From Diphasiastrum complanatum (taxonomy: Eukaryota > Streptophyta > Lycopodiopsida > Lycopodiales > Lycopodiaceae): a stretch of DNA of 64,000 bases. Numbering within the stretch: position 1 is the first letter of the stretch; each line of letters starts with the position of its first letter. The stretch is from contig CM055102.1 of NCBI GenBank assembly GCA_029204225.1, forward strand, positions 33,168,085 through 33,232,084, given 5' to 3'. A program made the position numbers and the translations under genes. This document shows, piece by piece, positions 12,192-23,334 of this stretch. The notes under the pieces are model-generated. The model did not search any database. It was given only the letters and a program-made list of their open reading frames with translations, and was not told the DNA's origin.

Positions 12192-12663
12192 AGAAACTTA
12201 GAGCCCGACGAGGGCCTTTGAAGAAGATGCTTTTTTTATTTTTTTTCTTATTTTCGTTGCCATGTGGACCAATTGAAACCTTAGCTTCAGGGTTCTACGT
12301 AACATAGAATTTTCCAGATATAAATAAAATAAAAACTTTTTAAATATATTGTTGTTTCGTCGGGCAGCATGTGGAAATGCTATTGGTTGATGAGGCCTGC
12401 CCTTCCAGCTCATCACTGCCCGAAGAGATCCAAAAATATTGAAAATGAATATGACAGATGGTTGAGAAGAGAAAATCGATGTACCATTAATGTATATGCA
12501 TTGTCAAACCATGGTTAACAAAGATAACCAGAGTTAATTTGTGGCGCCAAAAAGATTAGTGTTTCAAATTTTCGCCAACACTTTTTCTCAGATTCATGGC
12601 TTTTTGTCTACGCATATTTTCAGATTCATAGGTCATTGTTTCAGATTTTTGCATGCAAATTAC

Positions 12664-14028
12664 GAATGGCGCCATCAAGGAAGCCATGCTCCTCAATCGA
12701 CTCTGTGCTTCTATTCAACGAGACAGATGATAATGGATTATGGGTGCTAAGAAAATATTCAAAAAACTCTTGGGTTTTGATGCATCCATCATCAAGAGGA
12801 GCATTTCGAAAAAGGAAAATGTCAAAACTATCATTTCGATCTTATTAGAAGGCCAGAATTTTGGATTTCAGAACATCATCGGGAGGAAAATCTATTTCTA
12901 AAATTCTAGTCCAACATGTATATATGTATTCAGAGATAAATTTGGAAGGATTCAACCGTCAGGATCACAAAAAAAAGCAACTGTGAGTATTGATATTTTT
13001 TATACTTTGATTTTTGTCATTCATAAATATCTAATAGTAAACTTGCCAATCTGATCATTTTTCTCTTGCAGATTTATATCCATCCAACATAAATGAATGA
13101 GAGCCGAGTGGAACTTTAGCAGGTGTGTTAGATGTTATTCACACTGATATTGGACAGCTGCAATATTGAGATAGAACTGCAGAAGATCTAGCTAATAGTG
13201 GAATTTTTTTTTATGAATCAATGTACATTCCTAATACAAAAGAAAATTTTGGACAAATAGTACCAATTCCATTACCTACTTTTGAAAGTGATGAATGGAT
13301 TGCACCAGCTGCTATAGTTTTAGAATCATTTCGTTGCAAGATATATAATGATGTAAAAAATTCATTAAAAATGAGCACGAAATAAAAAACAGTCAGATTG
13401 AGTTGGTTTTTTTTCATTGAATATATTTGTTGATTTTTTTTCAAGTGTCAATGTTCACAAAACCCCAACGATGTTTGTATGCAAAAATTTATCAGATAGT
13501 TTATTATCTGAACTTATGGATGAAGACTGGGACAAAAGATCAGATGGAGAAATAGAATGCAGAATTAAAATGTATTCCATGTGCTTCCGTTATCAAATTG
13601 AAATACAAATGTTAAGCTTATGCTTCCATTATCAAAGGTGGAAAAAAAATAAAAGTAAATGGGTGTCACTCAATCAAGACTTGGAAGCCAGTGGACATTC
13701 AAAACGAAAAAATATTGAAATTATATACAATGATGTCGTTTTGACATGTGTTGAGGTGGAAGAAGATTGGAGTCTAAACTACATCCGACGGGAACTATTG
13801 CTCCTACAAGATGATGTACTTTCGGACTTCAGATTCATTTTCAATGGTAAATTCATAAGTAACTGTAAACACTCGATCTTTTATAAATAGTTTCAATCAA
13901 AACTTTCTAATACAATTTATGTACTAATTCTAACTAACTTTGTATTAGTTTTATGCAGGTACGTAAAAGACATGAGCTCGAAATCAAATGCAGAGATATT
14001 GGCGAAACAATCCAACTTATGGAAGAAC
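12664..14028 (+). pseudogene. Unrecognised plus-strand gene of the H3/protease cassette
   Basis: Readable blocks include 12664-12846, starting ATGGCGCC (MAPSRKPCSSIDSVLLFNE, then LWVLRKYSKNSWVLMHPSS); about 13130-13384 (SGIFFYESMYIPNTKENFG, DEWIAPAAIVLESF); 13417-13870 (an acidic, Cys-containing block ending VEVEEDWSLNYIRREL and FRFIFNGKF); and a final piece after a good acceptor (TTTTATGCAG near 13956), VRKRHELEIKCRDIGETIQL, ending in TGA near 14028. Frame changes and at least one stop separate them. I do not recognise the family. It runs tail to tail with the H3-like gene at 14270-16142, mirroring the layout at 125-3816. Confidence 0.4.
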
Positions 14029-14269
14029 ATTGAGATTTACTATCAACAAATACATGCCAATCATCATGTCTTTTTATCATTATAGAAAAATTGCATTCCA
14101 TTATTAGACTATGAACACAAGTTGATTGTAAGAATCTATTGTGATATCAATAAAAAAAACTCATAAACGGGTTGTTTACAAGTAAAATGATTGTAATTTT
14201 TTTTTTAGGTCTCTCTATTTACAAATAGATCTCTATTCAATCCATTTTTCTATATTTTCTATATCAGTA

Positions 14270-16142
14270 TTAGGAACTGATAAAGCAACAGCTATTTTGA
14301 GGGCCCTCGATTGCAGGTGCAACGCTTACACCGTACTGGGCAAAGGTTCTGATCAACTCTTGCCGAAATCTATATACATCATTAGGAGTATACGACTCAA
14401 GAGTGAACTGTCATCGCAAAACACGAGAATCAGCAAATTACAAACAATGATAGTAAATGAACTACAAATGAATAGAATATTACCTTTTCAAAATCTACAT
14501 CTGTTTGTAAATTATACCATTCAAAAAATAGCTTTGTATTGTACAGGACGAACCATGCACAACTAAAAGCGTCATTCTGCTGTACACACTGCATATAGAG
14601 AACGAAAATTAGTAATATTATGATAGAAATTTTATTTATGCTATGACGATACATTTGATTCAAAAAAAGAAATACATGCATATCAGAGATAAATTGAATA
14701 TACCTTAAGAAATTTGATGGTTATATCTCCAATTGAAGTTGCCGTTGTCGGTATTTCCCGAACGACATCATGAAGTAGAGAACCAAATTCTCTCTGTGTA
14801 TTTGCAGCTGAGTTTAATTTTACACATAGAAAATTTGATACTCCCTCCTTATTTATCTTTACAAAAAGAATGTTCAGGCTCCAATGCTAATTGCAACAAC
14901 CAAGATACAAATATCGATAAATTCATATCTATGAAATAATTCTGTTCTTATTAACGCAATGAGGCATGCAACAATCCAGAATAAAGCAACAAAAACAAAA
15001 GAGCAATCCTTACTTATTTTCATATGGAATCAAATAGAATTACGCCATAGGACTGCACTCGATAAAATAGACAATCTTCTCAAAATTGGCTTCTTTCGCC
15101 TTTACCGCTCCCATGAAAAATGGACTAACTACAAAAACTATACCATGGGAATCGAAACTAATACTATTCTGCAAAAATGAAACATTGGCCTCTACTATTG
15201 CATCTGAAATTTCTGAGGTCTTATCTTTAAGCTCGACACAAAATTTAGGACCTAATCTAAAGCTTCTACGTGTATCTGGAGGAAAAAAATCAAAAAAGTT
15301 GTCGAGAAGATCAATTTTGTTAGCTAGGTAGGCCTCGTATTGATTATAATGGTCAGAATATAAAAAAACTGGGCTGGATCGTATGGAATTCTCACAAAAA
15401 GATTATGTACAGGAGGGGCAGAAAGAGAAGTGGAAACAATATTTACAGATTTCTCTGTTATTTTGTCTAGCTCCTCTTGGATAATCAACAATTTTGGTGA
15501 TAAAACCTGCTGAGGAGCTGGACGAATAACAGGAGGAGGACTGGGTGAAGATTCTTGATCAAAGTCAGATTCTCCAGCATGTGACTCAGAGCTCAGGATG
15601 ACATGGGGTCTTTTGGCCGGGATACGTCTAGGAGGAAAGGAAGCAGCTGGTCTTCGACATCCAGCCTTCTTGGGGACATCCTGCTTTCTCTTCCTCCTAG
15701 AGATAGTAGGCACGTCAGTTCTATCCAGAGGCAGGTCTCTGGAGGTGCTGGCATTATCTACATGCAGACCAGAATATTTGTCTTGAAGCCTTTTGAAAAT
15801 GACAAAATCCTTTGGCATGATGGTGACACGCTTACCATGCACTGCCAAAAGACAAGTATCCTCAAAAAACTAGGACAGAAAATCTTTTGCAGCACCTTGC
15901 AAGGTCTACATGGCTGTCACAGCCAAACGAACATCAAGCCCAAGTGACAGAGTGACATTTCGGACAGATTGGTCGAAAGAAGCTCTAGGGATCAACAATT
16001 CAGTTGATCTCTGGAGTTTTTTTATCTCCGTAAGCCAGACCTGCTTCTTGCCACGCCTACGGCCAGTACCAGGGAGAACACGGGAATGGGATGGCTATAC
16101 AGTGGTGATGGCACGAGCGGTGGATTTAGTCCTGGCCATCAT
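14270..16142 (-). pseudogene. Histone H3-like domain joined to a C48/Ulp1-like protease end
   Basis: One minus-strand frame from 16142 begins MMARTKSTARA, like the canonical H3 tail, and continues with EIKKLQRSTELLI (residues 39-51), FFEDTCLLAVHGKRVTIMPK (92-111) and a Lys/Arg/Pro/Ser-rich extension to about 15350. That order is the H3 histone fold. Three in-frame TAG codons interrupt it (first bases 16097, 15908, 15872), and a frameshift near 15350 leads into KIDLLDNFFDFFPPDTRR. Later exons are 14704-~14880, 14484-14588 (35 codons) and 14270-14407 (46 codons with TAA), with GT-AG ends in phase 0. The 35-codon exon has QQNDAFSCAWFVLYN, like the Q-x6-C box of Ulp1/C48 proteases, followed by YTPNDVYRFRQEL. 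The protease call is tentative: no clear His-Asp pair was seen. An old chromatin-linked transposon gene is my best reading. Confidence 0.55.
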
Positions 16143-16221
16143 TCTCGGAAGAAGAAAATTAACAAAAAGAAGTTTGAAATAAACAAAAGTGGATCAAAAC
16201 AAAAAAATTTGTGACGAAAGG

Positions 16222-16875
16222 GCGCTTGAGATCGATATCAGCACTGAATATCGATTTCGAGCGCAAGATCTACGGAGATTATATGCAATAAAGATATGTG
16301 CGCTCGAAAGTGATATTGCACAGCAGGCAGTATCGGACTCAAGTGCACTGTGAGAGAGCGGAAGCTTGAAGGATGAAAGAGCACGCTTGAGAGCGATATC
16401 GGGAGCTAAAAGCGAGAATTTTGCAAAAAAAAAATGAAATTTTGAGGGCTTATATATACAAAATTTTTGCACGTGTGAAAAGATGGCCGAGACACGTGTT
16501 GTTAGATGATTAGACCACGTGGAATGTTCGTACTGATTATGATATACCAATTATGAGGCCACGTGGGCTTAGACATGTGCGCGAATCCCTGATCGACGCG
16601 TGTCATTCTCGCATGTGATAAATGTCAGATCCATCCTTCTAGGTACGGTGCATTTATTTTGGCCAATCAAAAGTCAACACGTGTTCTTTCACCACTTTTC
16701 CACACGTGCAAAATAATTTTTATAAATAGACCTTTTTGGGCACGGATTCTCACGCAAACTCACGATTGATTTGTCGGATATCGATTTCAAGCGCGTTGCT
16801 TGCTCTCATTACAACTCGTTGGTTATTATGCGCCTGGATCCGATACTGCATCGTCCGATATCGCATTCAAGTGCG
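16222..16875. repeat. Dispersed 17-bp motif upstream of the H3-like gene
   Basis: Consensus ATATCGNNTTCAAGCGC. Plus-strand copies: 16248-16264, 16331-16348 (weak), 16778-16794, 16858-16875. Minus-strand copies: 16222-16239, 16300-16316, 16381-16400, with a weaker one near 16830. Copies differ by one to four bases and lie in both orientations on either side of a TATATATAAG box (minus strand, about 16450). Such clusters are typical of transposase-binding subterminal repeats or promoter operators; which applies is not known. Confidence 0.65.
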
Positions 16876-16892
16876 TCTCGCATACCTTTTCT

Positions 16893-17496
16893 TTACTCCT
16901 TGATCTGTGCATCATCCAAGTTAGACTTCTGATCTTCATGGAAGATCACATCTCTACTAACAACATTCTTGTCACTAGAAGAAAGATATACTTTGTATGT
17001 TTTTTTACTGAATGCATATCCTACAAAAATTCCTTTAACTACACTAGGATCTTCCTTCTTCCTAGTTTCTAGAGGCACATGCACAAAGCATACGCAGCCA
17101 AAAATCCTAAGATGATCTACCTTAGGCTTTTTTTTATACAACATCTCAAATGGTGTTTTTCCTCCTATTGCAAGATTAGGAAGCCTATTACAAAGATAGT
17201 TTGCACATGCAACTGCCTCTCCCCAAAATTCTTTAGACAGAGAAGCTTCTAGCCTAATGGCTTTTGCACATTCACACAAAGTTCTATTTTTTCTCTCAGC
17301 AACTCCATTTTGTTGAGGAGTATATAAACAAGAAAACTCTCTTTGAATGTCGTCTCTCTCACAAAAGTCATTAAACTTATTGGAAGTGTATTATCCTCCA
17401 ATATCACTTCTCAAAGCTTTCAACTTAAAAGAAAACTGCTTTTCTACATAAGCTTTGAAAGTAAGAAAAACATCATAGACCATGGCTTTTGAAGAC
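16893..17496 (-). pseudogene. Copia A integrase fragment of a chimeric element
   Basis: Minus strand: LSSKAMVYDVFLTFKAYVEK and KALRSDIGG (integrase core), then CECAKAIRLEASLSKEFWGE, NRLPNLAIGGKTPFEMLYKK and KVDHLRIFGCVCFVHVPLET. These match copia A at 57206-57899 almost residue for residue. It ends after FHEDQKSNLDDAQIKE at a TAA near 16893. RT and RNase H are missing. Upstream, the same strand switches family at about 17497. Confidence 0.85.
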
Positions 17497-18730
17497 AGTG
17501 CTTCGTCTAAGAACGTTACACGCATCTCTGCATCAGCTAATCTTGCCACAAATAGCAAGTCCTGCTGCAGTGTAGGCACAAACAGAACATCTTCGAGTCA
17601 CGTGTCTTTGCCATTCGTGTTGAGCCACAATGAACCAATACCGTTCACTTGATGTTTGGATCCATCTCCAAGAACGATAAATCTTGATGGATCTGCACTT
17701 CGGAAATCAAACATGATTCGTCTTGATGTAACGAAGTGTGAGGTAGCTCCTCAGTCTAGGATTACCTCCTGTGTGTCAGGTGTTGACATTGCACACATGT
17801 TTGCATAGATGTAGGCAGTCAAATTACCATGATTCGATCTTTCTTCGTCCATTTTCAAGCTCTCTGGCTCCTCGACATAGGACGAACTATAAATGTTCTC
17901 ATGTTTGCTTTGTGTTGATTTGTTTCTTGGGTTCAGGCGGTAGTCCATGGCTGCATGACCTTTTTTGTGGCAGTGGATACACTCAATTTTCGGATTGAGC
18001 GAACACAAATTGACGGTATGCCCTTCGCATTTGCATGTCACGCATGTCTTCTTGTCTCCAGTTTGTTGTTTCAACCTTCCTTTATTCTTCCATTCGCCTT
18101 CGCTGGTTCCTTCTATTGGTTGATCATGATCCTACTTTCGATCTGGCTCCCTCTTAGGCTTGAATTGTTTCTTTGTCACAATTGCCTTTTCGAGTGTCAT
18201 TGTAGGATCCTTCGCTAGCAGTGTTCTGGTTGTCTAGAAGGATCTTGGTAAGGCTCTCAGTAGAAAAGTGAGCTGCTTCTCTATTGACACTGCATTTTTT
18301 GCTTTAGAGTTGTGTAGTAAAAGGAATAAATCCTTCATCTTTCTAACAAAAGAAGTGAGGTCTTTGCCATCCCACTGCAGATTTGTCAGCTGATCCTCAA
18401 GCATCATTATCTGATTGCATGATTTCGTCTGAAATCTTGTGAGTAGAGTATATCCCACATCTCTTTTGCTTTAGAGAGCGTAGCCAGGTCAAGAGTCAAG
18501 CTATCCTCGATGGATGATGATAACAAGACTACTGCCTTGTCATTCTTCTCCCTCCATTCGCGTAGCTCCTTGCATGTTGTTGTAGGCATCTCCTCAGTGC
18601 CATCTACCCAGGGAAATAATCCTTCTCCCTTCAGTATCAGCGAGGTCTTTACCTTCCATGCTAGGAAGTTAGATCTTGATGAATCCAGAACTGTACAGAT
18701 CTTGGATTGTATGCTGCTAATTGAAGCCAT
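17497..18730 (-). pseudogene. Copia C gag-protease, 5' part of the chimeric element
   Basis: Gag starts MASISSIQSKICTVLDSSRS at 18730 and matches copia C on the plus strand (20028 onward). The frame breaks near 18420 and continues at 18458 (ALPRSF, DLTSFVRKMKDLF). Zinc knuckles follow at about 18040-17930: CVTCKCEGHTVNLC and CIHCHKKGHAAMDY, the second missing its last Cys. Protease (about 17760) has the VILD- start but a stop follows. At 17579-17498 MPTLQQDLLFVARLADAEMR is copia C, and the next codons are copia A. Confidence 0.85.
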
Positions 18731-18831
18731 TGCTCCTGAATTTGTGTTCTCACTTGTTAATGGTTCTTTGTTTGAATGCTTAGCCTCCTGGATCTGATAG
18801 CTTTTTTGGCTATGTCAGACTATGACAAGGT

Positions 18832-18844
18832 GGCCTTGATACCA
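18832..18844 (-). other. Copia C primer-binding site (initiator tRNA-Met type)
   Basis: The minus strand reads TGGTATCAAGGCC one base after a CA dinucleotide, the usual copia position and close to the TGGTATCAGAGC consensus. It fixes the LTR end of the minus-strand copy at 18846. Confidence 0.75.
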
Positions 18845-18845
18845 C

Positions 18846-19312
18846 TGATGGAAATTCTAGATGTGTGAATTGTGCAAATTCAAAAAATTCCAGTAAAATT
18901 CTGGTAACGAACTGATAGAAATCTCTTGAACGATTTGCGAACAATTTTGTGAAACTATTTTGATGACGAATAATTTCTGCTCAAGAAGAATTTGTGATCC
19001 AGTCAAGCTCTGCAACAAAACGAAACAAAGTGAAACTAGACGAAAGAGAAGAATTCACAAAATAATCAATCAGGCTCTGTAACGAGACGAAATAAAACTA
19101 TATGAAACAAAGCGAAACGAAACGAAACTTAAGTGAGCTCTGAAATTGATTTACGCTTATAGCCAAGTGATCGCGAAGCAAAATGAAGCGAAACACGAAG
19201 CGAAAGCATTCACTAATAAAATCAGTTCGTGTGAGATTCAGATATGATTGATGGTCACTGCCGGATATATCATTCCTACAATCCTCTAGAATGTAGACAG
19301 ACACTGTTGTGA
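18846..19312 (-). repeat. Partial LTR of the minus-strand copia C/A element
   Basis: This lies directly outside the primer-binding site. It has many GAAAC and CGAAAC words (about 19010-19210), and a segment near 19240-19310 (GATTGTAGGAATGATATATC on the minus strand) resembles plus-strand 24880-24960. The outer end was replaced by the plus-strand LTR beginning at 19313. Confidence 0.55.
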
Positions 19313-19905
19313 ATAAACAAAACATTTCTATTTACAAAGCTTTGCTAGCTTTCAGCCCTCTGCCTGACGAAGATGTTCGCGAACACGAAAGTCAAGAGAC
19401 ACGAAGCATGAAAGTTTTGTGAACACCTGACAGGAAGACAAAAACACGAAAGATTCGCAAACAAGAATCTTTTGTGGTGCAACACAAGAAAGTCAGACGA
19501 CGGAAACGAAACCAATGACGCAACACGAAAAATGTCGCGAAACTCTTTCTGCCCTCATGCTCCAAAGAGTACCAACAAAGATCATGCAAGTACCCAGGAG
19601 TACAGATATATGATCTGATGGCATGACGTCAACAGATACACTCTAGGTCGTGGCTTTCAGATTAATTGTAGATGTTTAATCACTCTAATCTTAAAGTTAC
19701 ATAGAACGACTATATACTTACTGGATGATACTTGAAATATACAGATACTGAAAAGCAGTCTGATGCTAGTAAGCAATCAAGATGAAATGCAGACAAGAAG
19801 TCCGCCTGCGTGCGAGACAAATTCTGTGAGCAGAATCCAGAGTGATCCACAGGTTTGCTAGTAATCGAGACATCCATTCGTGAGAGAACTGTGGTATCAC
19901 ATGTA
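19313..19905 (+). repeat. 5' LTR of plus-strand copia C
   Basis: It matches 24047-24645 in order and orientation: AACAAAACATTTCTATTTAC, a CTCTGCCTGACGAAGATGTT phrase, GATGGCATGACGTCA, TCTTAAAGTTACATAGAA and GAGACATCCATT(C/T)GTGAGAGAAC. A degenerate primer-binding site, TGGTATCACATG, follows at about 19890. Differences include a 24-bp indel near 19645 versus 24385. The exact ends are approximate. Confidence 0.75.
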
Positions 19906-19925
19906 TTCATAAAGAAAGTAGATCA

Positions 19926-20534
19926 AAAGGTTCTATCGTGAGACTTGGTACTCAAGGGTGAAGGTTTATTCCCCTGGGTGGATGGCACAGAAGAGATGCC
20001 TACGACATCAGACAAGGAGCTACGTGAGTGGAGGAGAAAAATGACAAGGCAGTAGCCTTGCTATCATCTTCCATCAAAGATAGTCTCACACTTGACCTGG
20101 CTACACTCTCCAAAGCTAAGGAGTTGTGGGATGCATTGCTCACAAGATTTCAAACAAAAGCAAGAAGTCAAATCATGATGCTGGAAGTTCAGCTGATGAA
20201 TCTACAGTGAGATGGGAAGGACCTCACCTCTTTCGTAAGGAAGATGAAGGATCTATTCCTATCACTACATAACTCTGGAGCAGAGAACGCAGTGTCAGCT
20301 GAGAAGCAGCTCACCTACCTGTTGAGAGCCTTACCCAGATCATTCCAGATGACGAGAACCCTGCTCGCCAAAGATCCTGCCATGAACCTCGAAAAGGCGA
20401 TTGTCGAGATTCGAGAGGAAGTCGAGGCCAGAGAACATCTTGATCACAAAGATGGTTCTGACCAGGCCCTCTACGGCAACAAGGAAAAATCCAAGAAACA
20501 ATTTAAGCCTAAGAGGGAGTCAAATCAAAGGTAG
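19926..20534 (+). pseudogene. Copia C Gag
   Basis: The frame at 20028-20534 reads EEKNDKAVALLSSSIKDSLT, LWDALLTRFQTKARSQIMML, then a TGA at 20208-20210 where the sister copy (18407-18458) has TGG (Trp). It continues DGKDLTSFVRKMKDLF and ALPRSFQMTRTLLAKDPAMN to a basic C-terminal end. A frameshift near 20030 separates it from the N-terminal GEGLFPWVDGTEEMP. It would have packaged the element's RNA; it cannot be read through now. Confidence 0.85.
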
Positions 20535-20624
20535 GATCATGATCAGCAAGCATAGGGGACCAACAAAGACAACTGGAAGGGCAAAGGGAGGTCAAAGTAG
20601 CAAGGTGGAGAAAAGAAGACTTGC

Positions 20625-21068
20625 GTGAGATGCAGAAGAGACGGCCATACAGTTGATACATGCTGGCTCAGTCCAAAGATTGAGTGTATCCATTGCCACA
20701 AGAAGGGTCATGTAGCCGTGGATTGCCGCCAGATGCTGAGGAACAAATCAACGCAGAACAGACAGGAGAATAACAATAGTTCATCCTATGTCGAGGAGCC
20801 CGAGAGCTCAAAGATGGGCGAAGAAAGAACAAACAGAAACTGTTCGACTGCCTACATCTGTGAAGACATGTGTGCAGCATCAACATCTGACATGGATGAG
20901 GTGATCCCGGACTCAGGAGCCACCTCACACTTCGTGACATCAAGACAAATCATATTTGATTTCAGAAGTGCAGATCCTTCAAGATTCATAGTTCTTGGAG
21001 ATGGATCTAAGCATCAAGTGAATGGTATTGGTTCACTATGGCTCAACACCAACGACAGAGACAGATGA
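20625..21068 (+). pseudogene. Copia C zinc knuckles and protease
   Basis: This is in a different frame from gag. The first knuckle is CRRDGHTVDTC (first Cys pair degraded), the second CIHCHKKGHVAVDC is intact (CxxCx4Hx4C). The protease starts EVIPDSGATSHFV with the catalytic DSGA, and FIVLGDGSKHQVNGIGS follows. It ends at TGA at 21066-21068, where the retropepsin domain should continue into LKDVLFVP (present in the next frame). Confidence 0.85.
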
Positions 21069-21086
21069 CTCAAAGACGTTCTGTTC

Positions 21087-22054
21087 GTGCCTACTCTGCA
21101 ACAAGACTTGCTTTCTGTAGCAAGGATAGCAGATGTAGGGATGCGTGTGACGTTTTCAGACGAAGCATGCAACGTGATTGATGCCAGTACCAATACATTG
21201 ATTGCTCAAGGCAAAAGAAAAGGAAATTTATATCATTTGAAAGTACGTCTACCTGCAAATCAGGTGCATCAGATCATGATGACTCGCCAGAAACTCTATG
21301 GCACAGAAGACTATGCCACATGAACTCAATGGCACTTTACCAAGCAAGCCATCATGGAGCAATAACAGGGGTCCGCATCTCGAATGCAACCAGTTCGACC
21401 ACTTGTGATGCATGTTTGAAGGGCAAGATGTCACACACTCCATTCATCAAAGACTCCTACAGAACGACTAAGATTCTGGAGTTAGTGCATTCTGACATCT
21501 GTGGGCCTTTCAATGTAATCTCAGTAGGAGGTTCAAAATATTATATAACCTTCAATGATGATTATAGTAAATTTGTCAGAGTGTATTTTACTCAAAATAA
21601 ATTTGAAGCACTGGATAAATTCACAGAATATGTGAATTGGGCTGAGAGATGTACATGCAACAAAGTGAAGCAGATCAGAACAGATCGAGGTGGTGAATAC
21701 ATCTCTAATCGCTTCATAGACTTCTGCAATGATCATGGCATCATTCACAGAAGGACTGCAGCCTACACGCCACAGCACAATGGTGTTACAAAAAGAAAGA
21801 ACAGGACCCTGATGGAAGCAGCCAGATGTATGATGGCCTACTTGAATGCTCCAAGGGTACTGTGGTCTGAAGCAATAGCTACAGCCGCATACATCCAGAA
21901 TAGGACAGGCAAGTCTGGTGTCCCTCACATGACACCACACGAGTTATGGTGGGGTAGAAATCCCAACCTATCTCACGTCAGAATCTTTGGCTATGCAGCT
22001 TATGCACATATTCTTGATAAGCTTCGAAAGAAGCTTGATGAGAAAGCTGAGTAG
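21087..22054 (+). pseudogene. Copia C GAG-pre-integrase and integrase
   Basis: 21087-21323 is the pre-integrase region (PTLQQDLLSVARIADVGMRV ... GNLYHLKV). 21320-22054, in a shifted frame, holds the CDACLKGKMSHTPF zinc half, then HSDICGPF (first Asp) and RTDRGGEYISN (second Asp). The third catalytic residue lies in HNGVTKRKNRT, where the family has a Glu before RKNRT: here it is Lys, consistent with GAA to AAA. The integrase is therefore inactive even apart from the frameshift. The end is a TAG in place of a codon before GFMVGYD. Confidence 0.88.
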
Positions 22055-22060
22055 GGATTT

Positions 22061-23334
22061 ATGGTAGGTTATGACAACAACTCGTCATACTACAGAGTCT
22101 ACATGCCACTAAACACGAACACTGTGAAAATAGTGAAAGATGTCAGATTTGATGAGAGCATGACAATGGCCAATGACGATCATGTCAGCTACGAAGTTTT
22201 GGAGAGACAATACTATGACCTGCTGCCAATGACAGAGGGAGCATCGGACGGACACAAAAACAAAGATTCTCGAGTCATTTCTCATTCGAGTGACGAATTA
22301 GAAGACGAAAGATTCGAGAGACAGCCTACTCTATAGTTCTTGTAAACCAAGATGGTTCCGGACCGAGCAGAGCAAACAAAGGCAAAGGAATTGTTGTCCC
22401 AGGAGGATCTCCTAGAAGGTCGATAAGACCACGAAGAGTGCCAGCAAGATATGTTCCAGGAAGCTCAGCTTCTACATCAGAAGAGTTTTGCAGATTCAGT
22501 GGCGAACCACAGACTTTCGAGGAGGCGATTGAATGTCCAGAGAAGGACATATGGATCCAGGCCATGAACGAAGAGATGGAGTCCATGAGGAAGAACCAGG
22601 TATGGATGTTGCAGCCACTACCACGTAAGCACAAGACTGTCAAATGCAAATGGGTTTTCAAGTTCAAATATGAACCAGATGGAAATGTGACAAAATACAA
22701 GGCAAGACTGGTAGCGAAGGGATTTTTTCAGAGATATGGTATCGACTACTCTGAAACCTTCTCTCCTGTTGTCAAACATTCATCCCTACGTCTGTTATTT
22801 GCATATGCAACAGCTTATGACCTCAAGATCCACATTGTGGACAAGAAGACAACATTCTTGCATGGCGAGCTAGACGAAGAGGTCTATATGGATCAACCCC
22901 TAGGATATGTCTCAAGTTCACTTCCTGACTATGCATGCAAAATGCATAGAAGCATCTATGGTCTGAAACAATCAGTTCGACAATGGTACAAGAAGAAAGA
23001 TCAAGCCCTAAAACCATTAGGATTCAAGCCTCTGTTGGCTGATTCCAATGTATATGTCAAAGTTACAGATGGGCAGATTATCATTGTGGCTGTGTACGTG
23101 GACGACACTCTGATACTTTGTAGGAGTGAGCAGCTGATTGCTGAAGTGAAGACAAACATTTCGAAACATTTCGAAATTGTGGATCTAGGAGAAGCCAAGT
23201 GTTACCTAGGCTTGCAAATTGAAAAGGACTATGAGGGAGGCAAGCTATACCTTCACCAGTCCAGATACACCCAGAAGATTCTAGAGGATTTTGGGACGAT
23301 GCTGACAAATGATGACTGTCCGAAGACTGAGTAA
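22061..23334 (+). pseudogene. Copia C reverse transcriptase
   Basis: 22061-22336 is the linker after integrase (GYDNNSSYYRVYMPL). 22438-23334 is the RVT_2 domain: WIQAMNEEMESMRKNQVWML, KCKWVFKFKYEPDGNVTKYK, ARLVAKGF, VDKKTTFLHGELDEEVYM, SIYGLKQSVRQW and the polymerase motif YVDDTLIL, with both Asp residues present. It stops at TAA 23332-23334 just before the connection region, which reads on as EREHMQLTPYKKLIESLMYL. It is the best-preserved domain of this copy. Confidence 0.88.

Noticed and set aside
22326-22700. Antisense frames over copia pol (also 21533-21940, 52544-52819, 53017-53322)
   Set aside because: Shadows of the coding strand with no recognisable domains.
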